Positions 1 to 10,329 of a DNA stretch of 22,110 bases are shown here, piece after piece. Where the stretch lies: positions 14,463-36,572 of the forward strand of contig LSSL01001398.1 in assembly GCA_001953115.1 (NCBI GenBank), in the 5' to 3' direction. Positions within the stretch are counted from its first letter, which is position 1, and each line of letters opens with the position of its first letter. The notes under the pieces were generated by a model. That model was not told where the DNA came from. It made no database searches and saw nothing but the letters and a program-made list of their open reading frames with translations. This DNA comes from Smittium mucronatum. Lineage: Eukaryota > Kickxellomycota > Harpellomycetes > Harpellales > Legeriomycetaceae. Both the position numbers and the translations under genes were made by a program.

Positions 1-1935
1 TTTTTTTTTTGTATCACGGAATTTTATTGTAAGATAACGTGTGCCTCGCTCCAATTTGTGTGCATTATTTATTTCAAATGACCCGGTTTCTTGATGTATC
101 CAATAATATAAAAATATTATTAAACTAAAGTTAATATTAATTAAAAAATGAAATCCATCTTTGTACCATTGTTCCATAAAGGGTTAATAAAAAATTGTCT
201 TTTTTAGGTAAACCTCAATAATAAATGTTCATCTATCTAATTTAAATATTTTTTACTTGTCAAAAAAACATTAATTTCTATAAATTTGATATGCTGGAAT
301 TATTTTTAGGGGAAGCTTGATTGGCTTGTAATACATTTCAAACAAAAATGGCCAGAATTTTTTTAGCTCCAGTAAGAAATGTTTACGAAATGGAATAAGA
401 TTATGTGGTTTTGAGTAGAAAAAAATGTAGCCTTTTTATTGCTTTAATTCTCTGGCATTAAAATTTATAGATAGAAATATTTAGTAATGAAAATCAAAGA
501 GTCTACCAATTATAATAATATGAAGGTGGATGAGATCAAATTATAAACTCCTCTATTAAGGGCATAAGATTTTTGATATCCAGAGAACGTGATTTTACAA
601 TTATGGATATATGGGTGATTCTCTTAGAGAGTGGACCTTTACTATTAAATTTTTACTGCCTTCCTGATAGGAAATATACACATCTTATAATTTTTAAAAT
701 TATTGAATGTTGAAATTTCAAAATAAATATTCTATTGGAATAATGTGAAAATGTTATTAGATACAGCATGTATTTCATTTTTATTGGTTTATAATTGAAA
801 TAAATTATATTTAACTAATAGTTTAATCAGTAAAAAAAAGTCTGACTCTGAAAAGAATCTCACATAAATATGTCCTGAATAAATCAACGATTTTCTTAAA
901 ATTAGCTAAAATTCATAAAATTTAATAGATTAGCCAATAAAAATATTATCATAATGTTTTTGAAATATGATTCTCTTTTTTAAATGGTTGACTGATTTCC
1001 GATAAAAAAGTAAATGCGAAACTCATATCTTGACAGGTAACTGAATTTGGTGGGGGGTTTTTTTTATTAATTGGTGGGTAATATTTAAAGAGAAAAGTAA
1101 TTGAACTATCGCAAATATTGATTCCCAAGCATGTCATATTGATGAATTTTAGGAGTTACCCAAAGTAAATACTAAAATTATTAGCACAAAGATTTATTTT
1201 TTTCATATCTATGTTCTAAATTAATCAAATATGCGAGGGAAAAAAGGGCCTGAATATAGACAAAAGATTGTTGGGAGTATTTAAATATATATTATATCAC
1301 TAATTCATTTGCTCCTCTAATGAAAAATATATAAATTTCACCCAATACTAACCCAAGATAAAGGGTGTGTATTAATTTATAATCCAATGGGTTTAATTTA
1401 AAGTAGAGGAATTTGCCTGAATAACATAGGGTGCTAATCAGAAAGTTATATTCAGTTATTCGGATAGATCCTCTCAAGTTAACGGATCTATTTTTCACTT
1501 ATTTTTATTAGATTTATAATATTTGTAAATCTTTTAACTTTATATGTTTTAAAAATATGGGAAATTTTTTAACTCGTCGACTCTATTCAAGTGAAACCAG
1601 GAAGGTAATGATGGTTTATTCTAAAAATCGCCTACAACTTGAATAGGAGATTAAAAAATAGACAATGTTTGATTCTATATTAAATTCATAATACCTGGAT
1701 TTTAAGGGTATGAATTAGTAGCCAAGTTCGAAGCACTCATTTTTAAAATTTATAAATTTGTGTAATTATCAATATCTCGTTCATTCCAGATTGTAAAAAG
1801 TGAACATCGACGTTTTTTTATAAAACCACTAATTAAAATCTTTGAAATAAGCGACGGATAAAATTTTGTCTATATTTTCCCTTTTGTCTGTGACGTATTA
1901 TGTCTTTAAGGCTATATTCCATCTTATTGAATTGC
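1..1935. other. AT-rich intergenic region, no gene seen
   Basis: This stretch is AT-rich, with frequent stops in all frames and a run of ten T at the very start. Short minus-strand frames at 949-1137 and 1292-1498 have no recognisable motif and a composition that follows the base content, so I do not call them genes. No RNA gene or repeat array was seen. Confidence 0.6.
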
Positions 1936-1943
1936 TCACCCAA

Positions 1944-1953
1944 TATATAAAAA
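1944..1953 (+). promoter_or_regulatory. TATA-like element upstream of the P450 gene
   Basis: The sequence TATATAAAAA lies about 140 bases before the P450 start codon, which would put transcription start near 1975-1985 and give a 5' leader of roughly 110 nt. A CCAAT motif (1940-1944) abuts it, too close to act as a classical CCAAT box. In DNA this AT-rich, TATA-like strings occur by chance, so only the position supports the call. Confidence 0.3.
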
Positions 1954-2093
1954 TCTAGATCGTTGATGAAAATTCTGTAAGCAGCTCTCTATTCCTAATC
2001 CCTCTTGTATACTTCAAAAATTAAACCCAACTTTATTCATTTAAGATTTTAAAAAATCGGATTAATTTCCCCCAGTACTATTAAGAAATTGAA

Positions 2094-3937
2094 ATGTCGA
2101 AAATTTTAGAGTTGGCAGAAATAGCCAGGACTTATATTGTTCAAAACTGGAACAGCAGCAGGGTGTTATATTCAGTTCTATGCGCTTATGGACTCTATAA
2201 GGTTATTTTTTTTCAATGCGGGTTTGATATAAACTAACAATATTAAATATATTTTAGGCTATCTATTATGCCTTCTTTGATCGGTTGAGAAATATACCTG
2301 GTCCTTTTTTTACTCGCTTTTCATCATACCCAACAAGAAAGGCTTTGTTTTCGGGTGAATACACAAGATATTTATTATCATTGCATAAAAAATATGGTCC
2401 AGTAGTTAGAATAGCACCCAACAGGTTATCTGACTCAAATGCTTCCGATTTCAAAAAGGTCATGGCCTCATACAAGTTCAGAAAGAGCTCCACTTACGAA
2501 ATATTCTCTCGTGTACATCAGAGTATATTCTCCACCAGAGATGAAGAATTCAACAGAATGAGGGTAAGTTTAACCCATATATTTTAAAGTAATTGAATAT
2601 AGCTAAAAATCATTTTCCATCTGTATTTACATTAGAGACGTCAAGTTGGTCCTGCATTCAGTCAAACCGGGCTAGATAGTGTGGAATATATAATCGATGA
2701 TATTTGCACAGATACTTTCATTAAAAAACTCAATGAAATCATCGATGACGGTAATGGCTCAGCACAATTCAATTATTTTAAATATTTTCAGAATCTTACC
2801 GCCGATGTTATTGGTGAATTGGTCTTTGGGGAGCGTTTCCATGCCGTGGAAAATAACGGTCATCCAATAACTGATTGGGTCAATGCTGCAATGAGAAACT
2901 CTATTATAGTAAGACTAAGACCTAATATAAATACTTGCATTCAAACACTAAATTTTTCATTCTTTAATTATTATTCCTCGTAGTACAATTCATTTCTCCC
3001 TCTAAAAATTCTCAGGTCTTTGATTCCTAGTCTTTCTGCAAAAGAAACAAAGTTGTATCAGTTTTGTCTCGATGCTATAAAAAATAGACAAGATCAAATC
3101 AAGAATGGCAAATTTAATGATGATAGAATCGATATTTTACAAATGTATTTGGTTGCAATCAACTCTTCGAATAATAAACCTCTATCCAACAACGAGCTTA
3201 TAGCAGAAATGGTTACTATGATGGTAGCTGGGGTTGACACTACCAGTATTATAATGACTTGGCTGATGACTTACTACATGATCTATCCTAAAGTTTACCA
3301 GAGAGTTGTTGATGAAGTTAGAGAAAATTTTCCGAAAGATGGCCATAAAATAAAATATAAAGAAGCGCGCGAGAAGTTACCTTACTTCGTAGCAACTGTT
3401 TATGAAACGATGAGAATAAAAGGCTCTACCGGTGGAACTTTAGCTAGAGAAGTGCCTAAGGAAGGCGTAAATCTATCTGGATACTATATTCCTCAAGGCG
3501 TTGATATAGCCATGTTTATTGCCGGTGCTCATGAAGACACTCAAGTTTGGGGAGATAACCTAAATTATAATCCAGATAGATTTATGGGGCCCGAAAGCAA
3601 AAAATTCAAAAAAGAGATTTTAGCATTTTCCACAGGGATCAGAATTTGTCCAGGAAGAAAGTAAATCCAATATTTCTTTATTTTTAATACGCCTCATTTA
3701 TTTTATTTCTTTTAATTTAGTCTTGCCTGGATGGAAATATTCACGATTATACCCAACTTAATCAAAAACTTTGATTTAAGCTTTCCACCAAATTCCCTTT
3801 ACGGCCCTAATATTCTGGATCCGAACAACGGTAATGAGCCTTTGGTCCCTAAAGATATATCTTTTGCCACAAGATTTCCGGCAAACCCAGATAGGGACTG
3901 TAATCTTGTCATTACTAAACATATATCCCAACTTTAA
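2094..3937 (+). CDS. Cytochrome P450 monooxygenase, fungal microsomal type, five exons
   Basis: This gene encodes a heme-thiolate monooxygenase, expected to be anchored in the ER membrane and to take electrons from NADPH-cytochrome P450 reductase; the substrate is unknown. My exon model is 2094-2201, 2258-2563, 2636-2908, 2984-3660 and 3721-3937, giving 526 residues, a normal length for the family. In order it shows a hydrophobic N-terminal anchor (about 23-43), the proline hinge IPGPF (49-53), the I-helix oxygen-activation motif AGVDTT (311-316), the K-helix ExxR as ETMR (370-373), PDRF (426-429), and the heme loop FSTGIRICPG (444-453) with the Cys451 thiolate ligand. The loop continues into RNLAWMEI, typical of fungal P450s. 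The fourth intron splits the codon just after the heme loop. The start is the ATG whose frame reaches the first donor and supplies the anchor. All key residues are present and no disabling change is seen. The subfamily cannot be fixed by eye, and no partner gene lies nearby. Confidence 0.93.
2202..2257 (+). other. P450 intron 1 (56 nt, phase 0)
   Basis: Donor GTTATT, branch-like CTAAC near 2234 and acceptor ATTTTAG. Splicing joins the N-terminal anchor in frame to the exon carrying IPGPF, whereas reading through meets a TAA inside the intron. The donor is unlike the GTAAGT/GTAAGA/GTAAAT of the other three introns, so this is the least certain junction of the gene. Confidence 0.75.
2564..2635 (+). 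other. P450 intron 2 (72 nt, phase 0)
   Basis: The donor is a consensus GTAAGT and the acceptor is ACATTAG. The join gives the C-helix region NRMR/RRQVGPAFS, the order expected in fungal P450s. An AG two bases further on would break the frame. Confidence 0.9.
2909..2983 (+). other. P450 intron 3 (75 nt, phase 0)
   Basis: The donor is GTAAGA and the acceptor is CTCGTAG. This acceptor opens an exon reading YNSFLPLKILRS in the same frame as the downstream I-helix. A more pyrimidine-rich acceptor ending at 3015 looks attractive but would shift the frame, so I chose 2983. Confidence 0.85.
3661..3720 (+). other. P450 intron 4 (60 nt, phase 2)
   Basis: The donor is GTAAAT and the acceptor is TTTAATTTAG after a T-rich tract. 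Splicing rebuilds an asparagine codon from AA plus T, giving CPGRNLAWMEI. Without splicing the frame stops at once after CPGRK. Confidence 0.93.
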
Positions 3938-3973
3938 TTTTTCGTTTTATTTCACACAGTTATCTACGCTTTA

Positions 3974-3979
3974 AATAAA
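3974..3979 (+). terminator. Possible poly(A) signal of the P450 gene
   Basis: AATAAA lies 37 bases past the P450 stop codon, at a plausible distance for 3' end formation. The hexamer is common by chance in DNA this rich in A and T. Confidence 0.4.
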
Positions 3980-3984
3980 AATAA

Positions 3985-4225
3985 TCAATAATATCACTAT
4001 TTCTTATCCCACTATTATTAGCGAGAAAAATATGCTTTCATACTGTATTTTTTCAATGATTTTATAAGTATTTGGTAAAATTTCTTATTTTAGCCCATAT
4101 CCTTCAGGATGAAAAAGTATAAGTTTATCTCATTGAGCCTTTTTGGGGTTTTAATAAATATGTGCTGCTTTTGGAGGTTTCAAGATTTAAATTACATTTT
4201 GAGTGTTTCTATGGAAACAGGTTTT
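3985..4225. other. Intergenic, nothing recognised
   Basis: AT-rich spacer between the P450 3' end and the decayed coding island. No gene, stable inverted repeat or RNA gene was seen. Confidence 0.5.
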
Positions 4226-4230
4226 TTTAG

Positions 4231-4557
4231 GGTTGGATAAAAAATAAAACACATGAGAAGATCGGCTGGTTCATACGTGCACCGGTCCGCCCAGACATCA
4301 AAAACCAACTTTCGAATTTCAATGAATCCCGGTTAGATATGGCTAGAAATATCCTCGAGGATGGGGGGGGGGTATAAAAATACTTCGAGTCAGCTACAAA
4401 CTGAAGCCGTCAATCTTAGATTTTTGCTGGAAACAGCTAAATTTCTGATTAGTATCCTCGTGCCCAGAACACTTAAGCTCCAGAGTTTAAGCAATTCGCC
4501 AGCCCCATTGAACCAATAACCTCAAGTTATGGATCTGCAAAAGCGACAGAGGGGTGA
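4231..4557 (+). pseudogene. Decayed coding fragment, possibly retroelement Gag-like
   Basis: This island is clearly richer in G and C than both flanks and has protein-like frames on the plus strand. The first open segment (4231-4374) includes EKIGWFIRAPVRPDIKNQ and stops just after a run of ten G (4363-4372). Protein-like sequence continues one frame over (4373-4519, including NLRFLLETAKFLISIL). The original frame is again open at 4477-4557 (including PIEPITSSYGSAKATEG). This looks like one ancestral reading frame broken by a one-base gain at the G run and a later compensating change. There is no start codon at the head, and an AG at 4229-4230 could be an old splice acceptor. The helical hydrophobic block recalls, only loosely, Gag-like proteins of fungal retrotransposons. 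The identity is uncertain; coding ancestry is the firmer part. Confidence 0.45.
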
Positions 4558-5644
4558 TGGATGAAAAAATTTTAAATTACTTTTTATAACTTTTTATTGA
4601 CTTTAAAACAAATTTCCCGAAATAATAAATAATTTAATGCTGTAATAGCATCCATTATTTGAAGTATAGAGATTATTGCAAGGGTTTTAGCTGTTAGGGG
4701 AAACAGTTTCTATTTTTATAGACACATTATTACATTTTTGGGGGGGATTCGTTTTTATTTTTAAAAACACAAAATTTCATCCTTAGAGACGTATCATTAC
4801 ATTATTGTGGATATATATATATGTGTGTATTTTGAAACATATTATTTCATGATTGGAGCTACCCCTCCCCCCCATTTTTCGAGGGATAATAGAGGAATTG
4901 TCTACTTAATGTACTCATAAATATATAAACGAATAATTAAAAAAACTACATTCTTTTATACCTTAAAAGCTAAACAATTTTTTTTTTGAGAAATATTGGT
5001 TAATTAAATACAAATTAGCTACTTCAAAATTAAAAAGTAACAGCTCAAGCTAATTAATTTATTTTGATGTCATTTATTTTTAAGTTACTGGTTTGTTTAA
5101 TAGAGATGGGCGTGATGAAATGGCCCTTCCATTTTCTAAATAACCGATGAATTTATTGATAGGAACTATTAATCGAAAACATCACCAGTTATAACGAAAT
5201 CAATGAAATTTTAATAAAAAAAAATCAATTTAGAATTGGAAAAAATTTACCACTATTTAGGATTATTAGTGTTATTTGTATCTAGTTTTTTTGTGCCATC
5301 AATATGTATGGTTTTCATACTAGAACCCCACACATAAGACCACGAATTATAACAACCTAAAATTCTAGAGGGAGCTACATTGTTAATATGATATTAGCTA
5401 ATGTGGTTAGATAATTGAGAATGCCAGTATGAATACCAAAATATTTATTTATATAACACTACTTATTCCAAGCTCTAAAATAATTTAGATCATATTTGTG
5501 CAAAATTGGATTTTTGGTTAAATGATTAAGATAACTTCAAGTATCATAGAGTAACATCCTGTAATTAATTGATAACAGGGCTTATTTTTTTAATATTAAT
5601 TGAGGGGTTAAATTTTGTTCAAGAAAAAGGGATATTTCTGAGTT

Positions 5645-5680
5645 TCTATTAATTAATGTAATGGTTTATTAATTAATAGA
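5645..5680. repeat. Perfect 13-bp inverted repeat
   Basis: TCTATTAATTAAT (5645-5657) and its exact reverse complement (5668-5680) flank a 10-base loop. A related copy, TATTAATTAATT, lies at 5724-5735, so the region is a small cluster of ATTAATTA motifs. The function is unknown; such strings arise easily in AT-rich DNA. Confidence 0.6.
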
Positions 5681-7803
5681 TGCTTGAAATAAGAATAAGA
5701 ATATAAATACAACTTTTATGAGGTATTAATTAATTCTTTAAATTTGATGTTTACGCAAATTGCTCTAATTAATAGCAAAATGTTTTTTTAGTGATACGAG
5801 AAACTACTTATAAAGATTAAGAATTATAGAATTGATCTTTTTTAACAAATAGGCTTTATCAAAAAAAAATGAAAAAAATGTTTCTAAGATATACAAGGAT
5901 TTAATTTTTTTAATCGGCCGTTTATATACTTATGAGTAAATAAAGTAGTTAATTCCTTTAATAGTACAAAATACTCATCTAATATGTATCCATTATTATT
6001 TAAAAGTCTTTTTTTGAAATATGAGTTTTCTATTTAAAAATTGAAATGGTTATTTAGGAAGCATTTATTTATTAATCAATATAATTTACTCCAAGATACA
6101 CTTCTAACTAATTGATAGCTTGGCAGTTTAATAATTATTTACCGATTATTTAAATTTGGTTTGTATTAATTAAAATATCCTTCAATCATTTAACAGAGAA
6201 TCTTAAAAACGAGATTGGTTGTCTAGTTAACTAAAATAATCAACTTTAAACTTTATTCGTTATTTTATTGCTCACTTTGCTAAAAATAATTTATGAATAG
6301 TAAATAATTATCATTTTCTAGACATAATAACATTCCTAAACTTATAAAAAAATATAAAATTGGAATTTTAATAGTTTAACTTTAAATATGTAAGATATTT
6401 TAATAATATTATGGTCGGATACGAAAAATCCAATTTAATTTTTGTTCTATAAAAACACCCTATTAAATTATTTTCGATAATCTATGTGATTTTATCAAAT
6501 TTTAAATGAAAAATCTGTATTTCTCATTTAATTCTTTGATTAATTTTTTTGTTTTGAGGAGAATGAAAACATGTTTGTATTTATTATTATCTTTGAAATT
6601 CTTTTGACCCGAAACAAACAATCTCTATTTAAAAAAAAATAATATATAGAGGAAAAACGATGCGCCTCTAATAACAAAAAGATCTTAATGAACGTTGTTT
6701 TTAAGCAAGGTGGTTCAGAAATATATAAAAATTTGTTTTTTGTTACTTGTTATTTATGTATATACTATTAAATAAAAATAGAGCAAAACTCTGCAAAATA
6801 TTAAATTGGATTTCGGTTAGAATTGATTATTGGGTTATCTCATAAAATATTTAATCTGAATATCGTTAACGATAATCATGTACACTTATAAGTTCATTTA
6901 AATTGAAAAAAATGAATTATATATTCTTTATTTGTTTGGATATAATTCTGAATGCGATTTAATTTTAATAAATTAAATAAGGATTTCTATTAAACAAATA
7001 AGATCTAAATTTATACCTAACCATTAATAAATTTATCATATTACTTCTAAACAAGATTTCTTATGTTTTTTTTAAATAGGTATACTAAGGTTTTTTTAAT
7101 TTTTATATAAGTATCATGCCAATAAATTTAATGATTTTATGTCTGTATTTTAGAAACCAAAATTAGCTGATTAGCCTTAAAATTTTCTATATATCTTTTT
7201 TAAAAAAATAACAGGACATTTAGATATTCAGGAATTTTTTTTCAGAAAAAAAATGACTCGCTTTATCTTTATAGTTACACCATTAAAAAGAAAGCTCTAA
7301 TATAAATTTAGTGTTAATATGTAGTATTTGTCTATAAAAAAATTGAAAGGAAGGGAAAATCTGTGAAAATTTATGAAATTTCAATATTCTCATTTTTGAT
7401 TGAGTTTTTTACCGTAAATGCTGATAAAATATTTAAAATATTATTTGATTAATGGTTAATTTTTAATTTTTATGTTTATTTACGTTTAAATTTACACTTA
7501 ATTTAATTTATTAATTCATCACGATTGAAATAAGCGGGGTTTTTACTGAAATTTCGTTTTTTAATATAATAAACTTTGCTAACAAAGGTATATTAAACTC
7601 ATTTATATTTAAAAGCCAGGTTTCAAATATTATTTTAAAAAAATTATTCGGTTAGGGGAGGTGAGTATTTTAAATGATTACTAAATGACTTGATTTAATT
7701 TTATTAAGTAATCAAAAAAGTTTATACTGTAAAATTTCGGTTAATATTATTTACAATATATCTTCAGTAGTGAAACCTGTATCATAATATTTGTTATTTA
7801 GCC

Positions 7804-7820
7804 CAAGCCTGACCGGCTTG
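7804..7820. repeat. Isolated G+C-rich hairpin
   Basis: CAAGCC and GGCTTG pair perfectly around the loop TGACC. It is the only G+C-rich inverted repeat seen in several kilobases of AT-rich DNA. It is not followed by a gene, so a regulatory role is not supported; it may be a relic. Confidence 0.45.
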
Positions 7821-8323
7821 AACAAAAAATCTGGATCACAATACAACAGAATTTTTTTTTTTTACTTTTTAGATTTATTAAAATGAGAATAATTCTTTTG
7901 ATATTTTATTAAACATCAAAATTAAAAACCTAATATCTTTAAAATATAAAAAACTAAATAAAATAAAATTAACAATATAATTCATTTAAAATATAATCCA
8001 AGTTTATTTAGGCATTGAAAAAACCACTTTAACATAAAAATATTAAGGCTAAAGTGACAGACATTTTATTATTAAATTTCTTTTGGGGGTTAAAGTCATT
8101 GTTTCAGGTTGGAAGTAACTATTGATTATTTCCAATTATATTAAAAGTTAAATGGCAGAATTTTTTGTGAGGGGATTTTTGAAACTAAAACTTTAAAAAG
8201 GAAATAATTTTTTTTAGATAAAATATATAAGAAATCTACATAAAAGGAATCCATAAATTTAAAAAAAGCATAGATTTGAATTTATATTAAATGTCGCATA
8301 GATAAATAAACTTTATAGATATA

Positions 8324-8339
8324 ATATTTTTAAAAATAT
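8324..8339. repeat. 16-bp perfect AT palindrome
   Basis: ATATTTTTAAAAATAT is its own reverse complement. With this base composition it may be chance. Confidence 0.5.
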
Positions 8340-8699
8340 CTTTAAAATAACTATATTTTTCGAGTATGGACGTTTTTATAAGCTGTTTTATAACTTTTAA
8401 TTATATAAGTCGATTAATAAATTTAATATATACACTAAAACTTAAATTTTAAATTAGATTATTAGTTAAAACTTCATTTTATATAAAATTATGATAAATT
8501 GGCGTGTAAAAGATATTATATTTATCTTCTAGGAATATTTTTTATTTAATTAATGGTCATTATCTCTAAAAAATAATTAATACTTCATGTTTTGGAAAAT
8601 AAAAATAAAATATTTCATCGATTAAATTTTATTTTATTGATATTTTTATTAGGAAAAATATTTATCCTCTCCAAAATTCTATCTTCAGCACCAATAAAA

Positions 8700-9540
8700 T
8701 GTTAAAAAAATGAAAAAAAAATTTCAGGAATTTCCGCCTCAAGTTTCGTTAATATGAATAGGGTGAAAAAGCCCGAGAATTTGAAACCCCATTTAATTTA
8801 TATATGAATTGAGTAAAAATCAGAAAAGATGTTCTCAATATCTGTCTATTTGAGTCTCAAACCACAAATTCGATACTAAAGCATTTTTAATCCAAAATCA
8901 GAAACAGATTGGAGAATGATTGCCATCAGCTCGACGTATAGGTACAATTACGAGTATCGAAAAAAAATCCGATTTAATAATTTAATTAGCTAAAAGAAAA
9001 TATAGAATGTAGAAGCAAGCTTCAAAAAAATTGAAGAATGATTTTTTTAATCTCAAACCACTAATCAGAATTCTTATTTATCAAACGATTGATTCAAAAA
9101 TAATAATACATTGTGCCAATATTTCCGAAATCTTTTGAGAGCAGCTAAAAAAAATCTGTATCGAGTGTTAAAATTATACAGAATAAAGTTACTATTGTAA
9201 GTGGTGCTATTTAATCTGATTTTTTCTAAATAAGTGCCCAAAATAAGAATTCTATCATCTAAATAGAGTATGACTTAACTTATATCTTCTGTGAAGTCCA
9301 AGATGGCAGCTGAATATGACTGAAGCCCTTCAAAAATTAGTATATTATATTTAGAGATAATTTGAATAGTATAACCTTACCAAATAAGCATCAATAAAGA
9401 TATTAAGAGACTGGTATATATGTGGAAATAATTCACTTTTGACTAGCTCATCCTTCCTTAAAAATTTCATCTCTGTAGATTTTACTAGGATCTGAGATAA
9501 TGTTTGAGTTCCTGAACTTTGGAAGTTTTCTTTAGCCGTT
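8700..9540. other. Intergenic, slightly less AT-rich, no supportable gene
   Basis: This block is somewhat less AT-rich than its surroundings. Short protein-like frames appear in more than one phase around 8850-8990, but none is long, starts clearly or carries a motif. TCTCAAACCAC occurs twice (8855-8865 and 9051-9061). It may hold an old repeat copy; I cannot identify it. Confidence 0.3.
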
Positions 9541-10325
9541 GTGTAGATAATAAAAAGTGCAAGAGTATTTTTTTTGTTTTTTGTTTCTTGGTTTTCGTTT
9601 ATATTTTCGTTTATTATTATTTTTTATTTATTTATTTATTATTTATTTATTATTTAATTTTTTTTTGTTTTTTACATTGTTTTTAAAATTAAAGAGCAAA
9701 AAATTATGAGAATTAAAAGCTTGAAGTTTCTTAGAAGTTCAAATTTTGATTTTGATTTATTTGAATTTAAATTTAGTGAAGAAACGCGCTATTTCAATAA
9801 ATTGCTTATAGGAAAGATTAGTTATTTTTATTAATGTTTTATTTATATTACTTCGAAGTTTCTTAAAAAAATTAATTAAAAAGTCTCCTCGATTATTTTT
9901 TCTAATTTCTGCGATGTGTACAGACCTTTATAAAAATTTTTATCCTTATTTATTTTTCGTTAACACGTTTTTGATATATCTTATTTTTCCTATTATCTTT
10001 GGGATTTCTTTTTACATTTAAAGCATATTATTTTAACCTACCATCTTATAGTCGATTATTGAAATTTCACTTTTCTTTCTATATTTTATACTGGATTATC
10101 TGTTCAAACGTATCATTTTTGAATATTTTTCAATCCAATTATAATCCATTTTATACCATCATTTCTTTACAAAAGTAATAGATATATAGCAATTTATTTC
10201 TCATTTGTTATCTTTTTCATATTATTGGCTAAAATATTAATGAATATTCATCTCTTTATATCATCAATTCGAGCCCTTTTTCTATCATCTTCGTATCTTA
10301 TAATTTTGAAATGAATTTTAAACAC
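9540..10325. other. T-rich strand-skewed block
   Basis: The plus strand is strongly T-rich here (for example 34 T against 13 A in 9961-10020). It begins with a (TTTA)n-like tract and ends abruptly near 10330, where A becomes dominant. No gene was seen. Confidence 0.6.
9610..9655 (+). repeat. (TTTA)n / (TTA)n microsatellite
   Basis: An imperfect run of TTTA and TTA units within a T-rich block. Confidence 0.75.
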
Positions 10326-10329
10326 TTCC

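Larger units (their letters stand above)
4560..8700. other. AT-rich desert, no gene seen
   Basis: Over 4 kb of low-complexity AT-rich DNA with dense stops in all frames. It contains a short (TA)n/(TG)n tract near 4810-4830, runs of seven G or C (4740-4746, 4867-4873), an inverted repeat at 5645-5680 and a G+C-rich hairpin at 7804-7820, noted separately. Nothing else was seen. Confidence 0.6.

Noticed and set aside
949..1137. Minus-strand frame of 62 codons
   Set aside because: No motif, low-complexity flanks and composition dictated by AT-rich DNA and a G/T run.
1292..1498. Minus-strand frame of 68 codons
   Set aside because: Hydrophobic and protein-like at a glance, but it has no recognisable motif, promoter or exon context and its base composition matches the flanks.
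2266..2493. Minus-strand open frame of 75 codons
   Set aside because: It lies antisense over exon 2 of the P450 gene, which has strong motif and splice support.
3262..3300. CTGATGA hammerhead-like core string
   Set aside because: It lies inside P450 coding sequence, with no matching GAAA core or stems around it.
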